From Patiria pectinifera (lineage: Eukaryota; Echinodermata; Asteroidea; Valvatida; Asterinidae): a stretch of DNA of 64,000 nt. The stretch covers positions 14,154,643 through 14,218,642 of the forward strand of contig CM057140.1 of NCBI GenBank assembly GCA_029964075.1, in the 5' to 3' direction. The notes beneath the pieces are model-generated. The model was given only the letters and a program-made list of their open reading frames with translations, was not told where the DNA came from and made no database searches. Below are positions 37,894-50,173 of the stretch, piece after piece. The translations under genes were made by a program, and so were the position numbers. Numbering within the stretch: the first letter of the stretch is position 1; each line of letters opens with the position of its first letter.

Positions 37894-39909
37894 CACAACA
37901 TCAACCTGCCCCAAGCAATCAATTAGGCACTGACGGTCGCATGTTATACGTGAACAACGTCAGGGTCCTCAACAACAGGTATCTGTGACTTTCGACCTGA
38001 TGGTTCACGTTCGTCCTTGTTCAACACCATCTACCAGAATGTTCCTTGATTACTGTTCTCCAAAATAACAATCCAATTTGCGGGTTGTCGCACTGTCACA
38101 GGTAGCAAGGTTAGATACACAGTAACAAGACGCGTGTCCTTCAATTCGCGATGAATTTTAACTGGAAACTCGGTGTGGTTTCTCGTTCGGGTCGGATGCT
38201 TGTGGGTAATGGAGCCGTTCCGTTCAGTCACACACATGTGAATTCTCGGTGTTACAGTCACATCTCACGATTTCATTTCTCCACTTGATTCATCTCAACA
38301 AGTCCCGGCCATGCTTACTGCAGTCGGGGTACTTTACCAGCTTAAGCACCGCGACTCCACCGTTAAAAACACCCACCGTTAATACCTGGTGCACCCATTG
38401 TGTTCCTGCATCAATAGGCCTTGGCCAACCACACGCGTATATTGAAACACCTGTGACACACCAGTCAATCGAACATCCGGGGAATTGCTGTACCTTGCCT
38501 ATTCAACTCGAATACATTCAACCATGCATGATTGAATAGTTCTTTTGATGCTTCATGGAAATGTTAATTTCGGTGTGGAGGAGGGGAAAACCCTTAAAAA
38601 CTACCCATCGTTTCAAAAACATGCATAGATGCCAGTTTGTAATACTGCAGATATACATCATCACCGTTTTACAGTCTTTTCAGAACCGTGCATGACTCAT
38701 GCACTTAAAGTTTTTATTAGAATATGTCCACCACGCCTGTTCACGAAATAAACCTCTGGTCATCCACTGTACTTATGTAAGTTATAAGTGTAGCATTTTG
38801 TATGTGGTCAGTTGTACCCTATTGTCATCCAAATCATTTCTCTATTTGATCTATGTTTATTTTACCGCTTCGTGGATAAACCAAAGTACATGTAATAACG
38901 TACATGCAGCTTACTTGAAACGGTTGGATTGGAATGGCTCATGTCAGTTTTGCATATGAATGCGTCTGGCATAGGCTTTTCATTGGGATCAATGGGGCGT
39001 GACTATATGGTTTCGCTTTCTGTGGGAACGAGCGATCACATCGGTTCAGTATTTGTCGATTTTGCTGATAGTGTTGGGGCCAAAAATCATGGCAATTGTA
39101 TACGCCACCTACCGGCCACTGTGAACATATGAACGCCCACACTTAGATATGGGGGAAGGGAGGAGCTAGATTGCTGACAATAAGTGGGCGTGAATTATTA
39201 CATCTTACTGATTTTTAAAGAGGGGCCCGCCGCATCTGCAGTAATCACTTTACTATGGTGTGGGGGCATTGAAATCGAAATACAGATTCTTATTCCAAAG
39301 TTTTGCATTTCTTCACGAAAAGTAAAATCTTTTGAAAAAAAACAAAACTTATCATTAAAGATTTCTGAATTTCAGGAAAAGGATGGGCGTGAATGGCAAG
39401 TAATCTTCAACGAGTTTGATTGAAATTAATGCTTTGATATGTGTACATTTTCAGTGAGATACACTCAAGAATCGTAAGTGTTCATTTTTAAAGAAGAGGA
39501 AATATTTTGACGACTGTTTCTTGTTTGTGTCCAGAAAGTGAGCTGTTGCATTGATGTTAAATTGTCAAGTATAATTGATTTAGAAGCGTCCTCTGTTAAC
39601 AAAATTTTCGCCGACATACGTAGGCCTAGATTCAAAAGAAAATCCCACTTAATACGTCGAATCTTAAAAAAAAAAAATTAGCACAATTGAATGCAACTTC
39701 ATGTCGATTTGAATCCCCAAAATATGATTACGAAAAGGGTATTTTTTTCGCAATCTTGACAAAGTGCACGTAGTCAAGTCTAAATATAAGTGTTGGTGAA
39801 TGTCCAGTTGCAATAGTGGATTTATGGGACCTTTTAGATTTCGAGTACAATACAGTGGTTGAACATGTACCTGTGCGTGATACAAACCAAAAAACAGGAG
39901 GAACAATAA

Positions 39910-40107
39910 TTATTTTCTGTCTCGGCCAAAGTATTTTCCTTTCATGCTTCTCTTTTCAGCTTTGTGTTTGGCAGTGACCTCGTATTCACCGACCCGTGTG
40001 GGTTTGTATTCAGCCGGCTGCTGATCGAGTTGGTTCCCATGGGCGTCGGAATTTGGGTTCTTTTCATCCAAAGACGGAAAGAATAAACCGCCCACTGTTT
40101 TCGTTCT
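39910..40107 (-). other. Coding-like segment, possible terminal exon or small gene
   Basis: An open frame reads TKTVGGLFFPSLDEKN through PAEYKPTRVGEYEV to a basic C-terminus SMKGKYFGRDRK and stop. It has no ATG at its start; a CAG acceptor lies at 40108-40110 on the minus strand, so it could be a last exon. The amino-acid composition looks like a real protein and not low complexity. I do not recognise the family. A GCCGCCATTTT (YY1-type) box lies just upstream at about 40142. Confidence 0.35.
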
Positions 40108-40191
40108 CTGGCGTTTGAGTCACGATCAAAAAAAATGACGGCCGCCATTTTATTTTATTTTTCTATGACTTCACCTTTGATATTTTAATAG

Positions 40192-40500
40192 TATAGGTGC
40201 AGGGATTGTGCCTTTGATGATACAAGCATGGCATTTGGCACATAGTCAGAGTATGTCATGAGACAAATGTTTGGCTACAGCCTACAGGGCCATTGCAGAT
40301 TTGGCCTCTGACAAAAATATAGTTAGAATAAACAAGCAATGGCAACCATTTTGAAAATTTTAAAAATTGCGTGTTATTCGACATATAGTTTTTCAGAGGA
40401 CAAATCTGCGATGGCCCTATAGCCAGATATCTTTCTTAACACATCCTCTGACTGTGTGCCAAATGCCATGCTTGTATCATCAAAGGCACGACTACCCCAA
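40192..40500. mobile_element. Foldback MITE, family F, copy 1
   Basis: Arms of about 115 bases are inverted: the left has tgatacaagcatggcatttg...agtcagagtatgt, the right has the reverse complement ending caaatgccatgcttgtatca. A second copy lies at 46160-46465, so this is a dispersed family. Confidence 0.88.
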
Positions 40501-41317
40501 ATATTTCCCTTATCCCTTATCTGTCCCATGCCCACTATATAAATGTCATTGGAAAGTTAATATGCAAAAGGGCAGACATCGATCGCATGATAAATTTGAA
40601 ATGAAAGTTGAATGCTCGTCTTGTCGTTCAGAAGGTGTACATGAACCATAAGGGTTACTGGACTGATTTTTATATCGGCATTGTGCCAAAAGCAAAAATA
40701 GTTTCGACCTAAATATAACCTATTGCATCAAATGCATACGAGTGGGTTTCCATGTACTTGATTCTACCAGAGGTCAGACCTAATGGTAGAAGCATATAGT
40801 CATGGCGTCTGTTTTCCATCGTCGTTGGAAACAATTTTGCATGGACATAAAAATTGTCACAATTCTTCATAATTGCGGAAATTCTTCCCATCAAATTTAG
40901 ATGGCATGCAGATGTTTTTGCCAGCCTCGGTGCTCGAGCCATTATCCGCCATAAAAAGAAACAGGTGTTGTATAGTTTCGATAGTGAATATTATAATTTT
41001 ACAAGCTGACTACCTTTTAAAGCATTATAAACACACGGCAGGACCGCTTTATTACATCAGAAAGTAGTTTGTCACAATTCAGCCATTTCTTCTCGGTTTC
41101 GAGTCCTTAAACTCCTAAAATCATATAAGTTATTTTTAATTTCAATATGAGTGGTCAAAACAGCTCAGAAACTGTAGCTTTTTAGTTGAAGCCTTATAGC
41201 CAGCAGGCGTCTTCAGACGATGAATTATTCAACTACTTCAGAAAGGAAACTTCCGGAACGATATTCCAGGGGAATCTACAGAGTCAGGAAGGGACTAAGC
41301 TATTTTCGAATGCTGAC

Positions 41318-41400
41318 CTCGGTGGGAATCGAACCCGGGCCACTGAGGTGACAGGCGAGGGCAGTGCCACTGCGCCATTGTCTTGCCCTGTCAATCTAAT
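41318..41400 (-). repeat. tRNA-like SINE head fragment
   Basis: Read on the minus strand it shows an A-box-like tggcgcagtggca and a B-box GGGTTCGATTCCC at tRNA-like spacing. The acceptor stem does not close and no body follows, so it is a SINE fragment or a tRNA pseudogene. Confidence 0.55.
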
Positions 41401-43540
41401 AGACACCTACATGTATTTAGAAAAGGAACACCGTAGGATTATTTTTTTTTGTAGCAACACTAATAATGAGTCTTTCGTACTCTTTGAGAAAAAAATATAA
41501 TATTGGGTCCATGCACCATTTCGTCGATCAGCCCAATAAACTCGATAAGGAAAAGAAATTAAGTATGGAAAGTCAAACTAGAGGCATGATCTCTCTTTTT
41601 TTGCATCCATAAGCATTATTTATTATCGTTTATAATATCCCAACTTTTAAATACAAAATAATTGGGGTTTTTTTCGTAATGGTTGAACGAAATAATTATT
41701 CCCGTTTGATAATTCTATAAATGTAGAAATCGCTAAAGTTACGTTAAGAGATGTTGATGTACTGTAGAAATAACATTTCAAACAATGAGATACGAATACA
41801 ACACAATGGCGAGTAATTAACAAGATCATTTGCTTCACTTTTAAATTTTCGCTACATGACTGTATGTTAGCCTGTAATTCATTCCAATAATGTAAACAAA
41901 TACTTTCTGTGTGAACAGATTTATATTTTGATTCTTTTGAATAAATTTACAAGCATTGTGACGTCGATTGCATTGTTTTTCAAATTCTAAGCTTTATAAT
42001 AAAGGATTAAATCTTTTCCCCTACTTTTTACACCAATACAAATAGCGCTTAGCTTTTCTTTTCTTTTCAAAGTCGGATGAAGGCCCAGGCAAATATTTAC
42101 AATTATAACTTGCAGTTTTCACTTTTATGTACAAGGATCAGAGAAAATTCTAATCATTTGCATACTTAAAAAAATATGTGATCCGTTTGCATAGGTATCT
42201 ATATAAGGCATGTAAATCATATTCCTTGGCAACGTGATTGTCATTAATTTAGATAAATTAAAAATGATTACAATTCAAATACCCTGACAGTTCATGCATA
42301 GTTATAGAGAATAACAGAAGATCGTACAATATTCTCTTGTATCAACAAAAGCGCCATCCAATCAAATGTTTGAATCAATTTTTTTTTCATAAAAATAGGT
42401 CCATAATAATTTTAATATTAAAACGCAGAATGTGATTTTTTACCTAATATCAATGAAGATACAATGTATGACCTTTTATTTTGTTTCTATAATTCTACAT
42501 GTCATCCCTTGTAATCCCAAAGTAACGTAATATACAGCAAAGCAATCACCATAAGGACATAATTGGCACAAATTGACAGCAAATCTTTAAGTTACAGCAA
42601 AAATGCGGAGCAATCTAATTGCTTATACTTCATTTTTTTTGTCTTTTTTTATCTTGCATTTCCTCGTCATTGAAAAAAGTAAGCCTTTTTATTTTAGCTT
42701 TGAAATAATTACAAAATGTGCTTTCTTTTTACGCAGCTGTAGTTTGCGCAAAATAGGCTGGTCTATTTTTGCTGACCAACTTGGTAACAGTCTGCTACCT
42801 CTAGGGACAAGACAAGATGGCCGCGCCCATGATTCGAAAGACATAATTTTGGTAAACAGGCTGACATGCTTGCAATTCTACACGGCAAATTAGCATTTAG
42901 CGCCTATCATTAACAAAAGATCGGTCATTAGTGAATGATAATATTTAAAAGAACGACTGAAGTTGCACATTTCGATGGAAACGACCCCTCAGAACTTCTT
43001 TGGAGCAACCATAACCGTACGTACCATTTTAAAAAAAAGACGATCAAATCCAAAGAAAAAGTACATAGCCTGCATGTTTGTATGGAAGCTGTCAGGCCTG
43101 TCGTCATGTTTAAAATGACGTCATGACCATTCAAATGTCTTAATGACCAATGTACTTTCTCCTCACGATGTGACCTTTCGTTCAAGATACAGAACCTATC
43201 CTCCGAACGCATCCAACACGCAAAGGTATTTTTGTGTATCACTAAACTTCAAGATCCTGAATTTTCGAATCATCTTAGATGGAATTTACGAATTCTGAGG
43301 GTTTATTTTTTGGAACTTATTCCCGCCACCGTTAAAAAAAACTGTACGTTTTTAAGCACATTTAGCTAGGTTTATTTTATTTCGTGCATTCCATGTGGTT
43401 TTGTTTTTAATTATATCTGCATTGTGTAAGATCGGACCATTACACATGACAAATATCTTTCTGGATATTGACCAAAACTGTTACTATTTCTCATTTCCCC
43501 CAAGCCATTGTGGTTTTCGGCGCCATTCCATCTAGAGAGT

Positions 43541-45064
43541 CTATTCAAAGTCGGGGTCAATTATGGGCTCCGAAGACGATGGATTGGACTGAGAAAATGA
43601 ATTGTTGTCACTCTGGAACGCCTCGTTGACGTTCTGATACCTCGGGCCTCTCTCTCCCGTCTCGAAGTCGTTGCTTGTGCTGGAGTCCTTCTGGTGCTCC
43701 TGCATCTCAGCCAGCTCATGCCCTCCTTGGAAGTCTTCGATGGGGACGATGTCTTCGTCTTCGTACCCGTCGATGTAGTCTCCATCACCCTCTCCCTCGT
43801 GTCGTCTGGAGGTCTGGTGTGACCTGTTCACGGAGTATCGCAGTCGGTCGTTGTATTTCTCGTCCTCCTGTCCCGACCTGTCCACGCAGCAGGCGCAGGC
43901 GATCACCACGATGAAGATGAAGAGCACCACAGCAATGGCGCCAATGACGACGAGGATCAGCCATGTTGGAAGCGCCCCCAAGCGTCGGACATCGACGCTG
44001 GCCTCACCGACACCTATCTTAAGATTGTTGACTGCGCGGCAGAAGAGGTCTTTCCCGACGTCTTCAGTGGTCAGATCGACCCTAATTGCCGTCTTCGTCA
44101 GATCATCTTCGCCGATGGCCTCACCAGTCTTATTCTCAGGGAGAATAATCACCGGACTGCTGGTCAAGGGAGGATTGGCGTACGCCTCGCACCTCAGGTC
44201 GACAGTCACGGTTTCAAGAAGCTCGACATTGACCACGTTGGGGGTGATACTGACCACGGGTTTGAAGCGGACGTCAAGGGACGGCTGCGAACCGGACGCG
44301 TTTGAGGGTACAGTGCAGGTCCGCCCCGTAGTGCCACTGGGATGGGTCTCGACACATCGGTAGAACGACTTGTGATCGACACTCGACAGATCGACTTTTG
44401 CCTCGGCTGTTACAACATCACCACTTCCGACAGTACGGATCGGCAGAGTCTCGGTTGTATTGTCATCTCTCAGCCTGACCCAGGACAGGCTGGGGAGGGG
44501 CACCCCTCCCCTGGTAATGCAAGTCAGAGTCAAGACTTCGCTTTCATTGTAGAATCCCATTGGGTTGGGGTCTGGCGCCCTGGTACACTGGGGAAAGCCA
44601 GGCAACGGTGCAACGGGAGAATCGAGGACAGTCAGCGTGGCGCCAGCCTCCATGGCCGAGGAGGTAGGGTCGTTGGGGTCACTCACAAGACAGGTGTATC
44701 TTCCTACATCCTCTGCTTTTACATCGGAAATGCGGAGGTTAAACTCTCCGTTCCCTCCATCCCCTACGAACTGGAAGCTAGGGTAGCTGTTATGGGTGTT
44801 GGCATTGGGGCCGATGGTGAACTCTTTCCCGGCGGCGTTCGCAGCCGATCGCTGGTCGATGTTCCAGAACACCTGATGACGGCCAAGGTTGGCCACGGTG
44901 CAGTAGAAGATAACCTCGTGCCCCACAGCTGCCACCGTGTTGCTGGGTCGCACGGAGAAGGACGGCGGTGGGACAGTCTGTGACAGGACACTTGTCGCTG
45001 TCAATAAAGCGACGACAACGCAGAGCGTCACACCTTGCCAAAAAGCCATCTTCGATCCAAACAT
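43541..45064 (-). CDS. Intronless three-Ig transmembrane receptor with YQNV tail (paralogue A)
   Basis: The first ATG is at 45064, but the ATG at 45049 (aagATGG, MAFWQG) has the better context and matches the paralogue at 48662-50173, giving 502 residues. There is a signal peptide to about residue 24; Ig1 (C50, W62, C120, with YPSFQFVGD...GEFNLRISDV); Ig2 (C177, W190, C232 plus extra C155 and C245); and Ig3 (C287, C337), which lacks the core Trp and has IILPENKTG instead. The transmembrane helix is about 362-388, ending in CACC. The acidic tail has FETGERGPRYQNVNE, a YxN site that fits Grb2-type SH2 binding. AATAAA signals lie at 43371-43381. It is probably a recognition or adhesion receptor; the ligand is unknown. 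Confidence 0.95.
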   Translation of the reverse strand: MFGSKMAFWQGVTLCVVVALLTATSVLSQTVPPPSFSVRPSNTVAAVGHEVIFYCTVANLGRHQVFWNIDQRSAANAAGKEFTIGPNANTHNSYPSFQFVGDGGNGEFNLRISDVKAEDVGRYTCLVSDPNDPTSSAMEAGATLTVLDSPVAPLPGFPQCTRAPDPNPMGFYNESEVLTLTCITRGGVPLPSLSWVRLRDDNTTETLPIRTVGSGDVVTAEAKVDLSSVDHKSFYRCVETHPSGTTGRTCTVPSNASGSQPSLDVRFKPVVSITPNVVNVELLETVTVDLRCEAYANPPLTSSPVIILPENKTGEAIGEDDLTKTAIRVDLTTEDVGKDLFCRAVNNLKIGVGEASVDVRRLGALPTWLILVVIGAIAVVLFIFIVVIACACCVDRSGQEDEKYNDRLRYSVNRSHQTSRRHEGEGDGDYIDGYEDEDIVPIEDFQGGHELAEMQEHQKDSSTSNDFETGERGPRYQNVNEAFQSDNNSFSQSNPSSSEPIIDPDFE

Positions 45065-46159
45065 CCAAATAAGTCAACAACCGGTAAAATGACAACTGAG
45101 ACCTTCGTTAAAATATCAGTGATGTCTTCACCTGCTGTCTATGACTAAGCCGGCAATCTCAAAGGCGACTACTCAGTGTTAAACATCCAGATGTGAGAAA
45201 TGATGGAGACCTTTGCCACATCGCATCACCTCTGTACGATACTAACTCACAGAACGTTCAGCAGAAACCACCGTTATTTTTTTTGGTGTGTAGGCCGGAG
45301 CATTCTGCTCATTTCATGCATGTCGACTGCACTGTCTATGCTTATTAGTCACAACGAAACACACCTGGGCGCGGTTACGTAGGCCGCTGTCGTCTGAACC
45401 TCAACCTGTGGAAGTTTAATTTTGTATAGCTGAATAATTTATCACATAAAAGGGGTGTTCCTTGTTTCACACTAAGAGCAACAGAATCACGAAACCTGTC
45501 AATGCGATACACAAAACACATTTCCAATAAATTACATTTTATCAAGTATGATTATGAACAAGTAATGACCTGAACAATTTGTGAGTGTCGCAAAATGCGC
45601 ATGCGAACTGATGAATATGTTTGCAACACCCCTCTAGTATAAATACGCCCGTCCAAAAGGGTTTTAAGCGTGAATGTTTGACCAGCGCATATACCGCACT
45701 CGGCGTAGTTTTCACTTATGAAAACAGAGAACACAATGGGGTAAAATGGTGCGGACAATGGGTGTCTAAGCCCCCATTGAGATCAGGGTAACTACAAGCT
45801 CACATGACTCATAACATTGGGTAGTAGTTTGATATGGAAATATTTCTTGTTGCCCGTTCCCACATGAATGTTACACCCTAAAGTATTGATATTTGACTGT
45901 TTGGGGGAAAACGCCCTTTGCGGTGAGCGTGTTTGAATAGATGTCTACCTTTACCGCATTATTGTTATTAGGCCATCTTTTAACGAAAGGAATGTGAACC
46001 ATTTGTGTGTGAGAAAACTTTTCGACAAGTAAGAACTGAACTGTACCGGATACTGTAGACATGATGCATGGTATCTAATGATAAATAAGTTAGATCATGT
46101 TAAGAACAACTTATTGCTGATGTAGTTTTCAAAGATTTGCGCGTGTGTCAAGTAGTACG

Positions 46160-46465
46160 GCAGATAGGTGATGGGATTGTGCCTTTTATGGTACAAGCAT
46201 GGCATTTGGCACACAGTCAGAGTATGTCATGAGAAAGTTATTTGGCTAAAGGGCCATCGTTGGTTTATCCTTTGAAGAAATATAGGTAAAATAACAAGCA
46301 ATGCTGCGAAGCCATTTAAAAAAAAAAGATGCAAATTTCTACCTCTAATTTTTCAAAGGACAATTCTGGGACGGCCCTGGAGCCAAATATCTTTCTTAAG
46401 ACATACTCTGACTGTGTGCCAAATGCCTTGCTTGTATCATCGAAGGCACACTTCTCCCAAATGTT
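46160..46465. mobile_element. Foldback MITE, family F, copy 2
   Basis: It has the same structure and sequence as 40192-40500, with arms containing acaagcatggcatttggcac and its reverse complement. Scattered substitutions separate the copies. Confidence 0.88.
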
Positions 46466-48227
46466 TCCTTATATCTGCCCACTTAAGGTGTGTCCTCCAA
46501 AAATGAGCTGAATAAACTGTTTAGATAACATTTTACTGCTGTCTCGAACAATAACCCTCCGTTCCATATACCATCGACAATGAAATTCGCTGGAACTGTA
46601 AAAAAAAAAAGAAATATTCCAATTATACTTTCCGTTTGGTGACTTTATGTCACAAAGCCCAAGTACAAATTTAAACAGGAATAAAGTACCACCTTGCATT
46701 TGCTTTACCGATTTCAACGGATAGTTGGGTTACAAAGTTTGCATGACGACACCTTGTTACATCAACTACACGCGTAGAGTATATAACTTGGGAAAATGAA
46801 TTGGAAGACATTTCTAGTGAAAGTTTTCAAAAGCTTGGCACAAATTTGCAAGAAATTTAAAAAAACGAAAACATAAAAGCACAGTACATGTTTTTAATGT
46901 GACAAAATATACAAAGCACTTCCTTTACAGTAAAAATAAATTGCTGTTACTTAATACATATCCCAATGATTTACAAGAAAGCGCGTTACAAGACATCTAG
47001 CAATAATTGCATCCATCTGTAACTTGTCTTCTGACACAGCTTTTCAAAATGTAACGAGCACCCGGTGATTTCCGCCATATTGAAAATTTGTCAGTGAAAT
47101 AAAAACAAAGACAAAAAAACCTTCAAATTATCGCTCCTGGCTTTTTACAAAGCTCCAGCATAAACATAATTTTCAAGTTTTTGTAAAGAAAACAAATTCA
47201 GAAATCACTTACTGATAAAAATATTTATATACTTTCAAGCTCCACCTAAAACTACAATTTCATATAAGAAATTCTTTATTGACATGGCATACTTCTCAGC
47301 AGGGTAAAAAGTAAAAAAAAAAAGAAAAAAAAAGATCTGTCACCACTACGATTTTACAAAAAGTCTTATTATGAGTTGCATTTATACGGTATACACCAGG
47401 CTTACTTAATAAAAAGAATCAATTAAACATGTTTTAAAAAACTTCGGCAATGCAGAAATGTTTACATCTACAACGTCACTTTAATGTATAGCTAGCTTGA
47501 TGTCGGTTTGACTATTACAAAATTGAAGACATAAATTGCGGTTTCATCCTTTTGCGCATTACGGTTAAAGTGAAGTGTGTTGGCTGTTGCTTTCATAACT
47601 TCAAAAATCACTTTAAGTGAAACAGGAACTGAAGTGAATACGCGAGAGGTGTCAATTATAACACACTTGTGCTCTAAAAATCGAAGCTAAATTTTATATT
47701 GTTTTTTTTTGCCCTTCGCCGACGTAATTCATAAACACTGTATACTCAGTGTTGTCAGAAGACAAAACAACCGACATAACATTTACATATTCCCGACGCA
47801 AAAATTCTTACAAAAATTCTTACAAACCTCATTATTCCACTAAATTTCAGTTATAATCTATGTCATTTACGAACTATGTTATGGTAACAAGTTTGTGTTC
47901 ACTAACCTATAGAGAACTCATCCAACTTTTGGTGGACCCCTGCTTCGTACCAGGTGCTGATTTAAAGTTCTCCAAATACATGTAATTTGATTTCTGTATA
48001 CACTGAAGGATATTGATCAAATTAAACAAAACATCGTTCTTGTTAAGCACATAAACCAACTCGGCCCAGCCGACATTTTAACACAAGATTTCAGATCATC
48101 TATAGTAGTGTTAGCCAATTCCCGCCACCTTGGAAATATGATGTTAAGCTATACGCTGGTATACATTTGAAAATATAAAAATTATTAGATATAAGACCTT
48201 CCAGGCTGCGTTCGAATTTGGACCAAT

Positions 48228-48405
48228 TTCATGGAATTGCTTAGCAAGAAATTCTGCTTAGCAGATTTAATTTTCTTGCTGAGCAAAAAAGCTGTCGTAA
48301 ACCAGTCACGAGCAATTCACATTATGTGACATTTTGGCTGGTATCCTTGTTTGCCTAAGCAGATATATTCTCAGCTTAGCAACTTTGTTTTTGGCTTAGC
48401 AGCTC
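48228..48405. repeat. Foldback MITE, gctaagca family, copy 2
   Basis: It contains gcttagcaagaaattctgcttagcag at one side and cagcttagcaact...ggcttagcag at the other, around aaccagtca and ttttggctggtatcc. It is related in reverse orientation to the copy at 533-680. Confidence 0.6.
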
Positions 48406-48661
48406 TGTATTATGGTGTCTGTTTGTATTAAGGTTACAGCTTTGGATTTGATATTGACACGCTGCGTTGGATGTCCGCAGCTGGACACCAAAACCGTGTT
48501 TTCATTGAAATAAATGAGGTGATATTTATGTAGGACCATTTTCCCGTGATATATACCAAGAGAGTTAAATTTAACACGATAACCTGGTAGAGTTCGGACA
48601 CAGCCTTTTAAGGTTATAGGTAGTAAAGATGCGTACGATATCACAGTGCACTAAAGGATGT

Positions 48662-50173
48662 TTACTCAACAAAATCGACAGGGATTGGCTCAGCTTCATC
48701 TACTGGAGGTTCAGGGTTGTAAGGAGCAAGGATCTCATCATCTGCGTGGTCTAAGGCATTGACCTCCTGCATCACCTCGTTTACGTTCTGGTACCTCGGA
48801 CCCCTCTCTCCCGTCTCGAAGTCCGAGTTGACAGCAAGGTCTTCCGTCTTGTCCTCCCGGGCCTCCTCAGCGGCAAGATTCTCATGACCGCCTTGGAAGT
48901 TATCGATGGGGATCATGCCGTCGTCCAAGAACTCGTCCTCCCCCTCGTGTCTCAGGGACCTGCGCTTGGTGGACCTCTTTGGGGTGACTCGCAAGAGATT
49001 CGGGTCCTTCTCCTCCACGTCCTCATCTGGGTCCGGTCTGTCGATGCAACAGACGCACGCGATCAAGACGAAGACGAAGAAGAGGACGACTGCGATCCCG
49101 CCAATGATGACGAGTATCAGCCATGTTGGGAACGACCCCATCTGTACGTCAACTCGGTCTTCACCGACGCCTAGGTCGTTCTCCGCTATGCAGAAAAAGT
49201 CCTTACCGATGTCCTCCGTGGTCATCTCGACCTCCACCAGAGACATGTCCATCTCATTGGGGTAAACACCTGTCTTGTTCACTGGGAGGATGATTTGCGG
49301 TTTCTCGGTGAGCAGAGGGTTGCCGTTGGCTTCGCAGACTAGTGTCACCTTGGTGACACCAAGGATCTCGACGGTGACCACATCTGGAGTGATGTCAACT
49401 TCCGGTGCGAAGCGAACGTCAATGCGGGACTCAGAGCCAGAGAACGGTGTCAAACAATCTCTGTCATCGCCAGGCCTGGCGGGGTGGGTCTCGATACACT
49501 TGTAGTAAGCCTGATTGTCCCTGCTGGATAGGGTCATCTTAGCCTCAGTGGTTACCACGTCGTCGATGGCAGTCGTCGTACTTTTCAGATCGTTGACGGT
49601 GCCATCAATGTTGACTCTGACCCAGGAGTGTTGTGGGAGGGGCACGCCCCCTTTGGAGGTACAAGTGAGGGTTAAGGTATCACCCTTCATGTACACCCCT
49701 GTCGTCATGTCTACAGTTCCCATTGGACTTCTTAGGCATCGTGGATAACCAGAATCTGGCGACATGGGGTTGTCAATAACGGTCAGATTTGCTTGGGCTT
49801 CCTTGACTGGAGAACCTTCATCGGTCGGATCGCGGACCAAACAGATGTACGTCCCCGCATCTGTACTGCTCACGTTGGTAATCTGCAGGTTGAATTGGCC
49901 GCTGGACCGGTCCCCCACGAATTGGAAGCGGGGATAGGAGGCGTGCACGTTGGTGTTGGGACCCAGGGTGAAATCCTGGGCCGCATCGACGTTCCAGAAC
50001 ACCTGTTGCTGGCCCAGGTTGGCAACGGTGCAGTAGATGGTGACGGAGTGACCGACGGCGCCCACTGTAGCCGAGGGCCGAACAGCGAAGGAAGGTTCCA
50101 GTTGGGCCCAAACCCCGGTAATTGTCACAGCGATCACGAAACACAGTACTCTCACACCATTCCACGCTGCCAT
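48662..50173 (-). CDS. Intronless three-Ig transmembrane receptor with YQNV tail (paralogue B)
   Basis: The product has 503 residues from the ATG at 50173 (aagATGG, MAAWNG), the first ATG in frame. There is a signal peptide to about residue 23; Ig1 (C48, W60, C111, with YPRFQFVGD...GQFNLQITNV); Ig2 (C171, W184, C226 plus extra C146 and C240); and Ig3 (C280, C328) without the core Trp (IILPVNKTG, as in its paralogue). The transmembrane helix is about 350-375 and the juxtamembrane CVCC. The tail shares FETGERGPRYQNVNE exactly and PI(D/E)xFQGGHE closely with 43541-45064, although the rest of the tail has diverged, so these blocks are under constraint. It is an older duplicate than the 23/28-kb pair. 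It faces 51967-53412 head to head across 1.8 kb. Confidence 0.95.
   Translation of the reverse strand: MAAWNGVRVLCFVIAVTITGVWAQLEPSFAVRPSATVGAVGHSVTIYCTVANLGQQQVFWNVDAAQDFTLGPNTNVHASYPRFQFVGDRSSGQFNLQITNVSSTDAGTYICLVRDPTDEGSPVKEAQANLTVIDNPMSPDSGYPRCLRSPMGTVDMTTGVYMKGDTLTLTCTSKGGVPLPQHSWVRVNIDGTVNDLKSTTTAIDDVVTTEAKMTLSSRDNQAYYKCIETHPARPGDDRDCLTPFSGSESRIDVRFAPEVDITPDVVTVEILGVTKVTLVCEANGNPLLTEKPQIILPVNKTGVYPNEMDMSLVEVEMTTEDIGKDFFCIAENDLGVGEDRVDVQMGSFPTWLILVIIGGIAVVLFFVFVLIACVCCIDRPDPDEDVEEKDPNLLRVTPKRSTKRRSLRHEGEDEFLDDGMIPIDNFQGGHENLAAEEAREDKTEDLAVNSDFETGERGPRYQNVNEVMQEVNALDHADDEILAPYNPEPPVDEAEPIPVDFVE

Larger units (their letters stand above)
37894..43370. other. 5.5-kb intergenic region
   Basis: AT-rich. 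It holds a foldback element at 40192-40500, a SINE remnant at 41318-41400, and a coding-like minus-strand segment at 39910-40107 that I list separately. Nothing else is recognisable. Confidence 0.55.
45065..48661. other. Intergenic between the YQNV-tail paralogues
   Basis: AT-rich, with foldback copies at 46160-46465 and 48228-48405, an A-rich run near 47310-47333, and no convincing gene or RNA. Confidence 0.55.

Noticed and set aside
43851..44983. Plus-strand open frames of 170 and 213 codons
   Set aside because: They are antisense shadows of the 43541-45064 receptor, without domain features.
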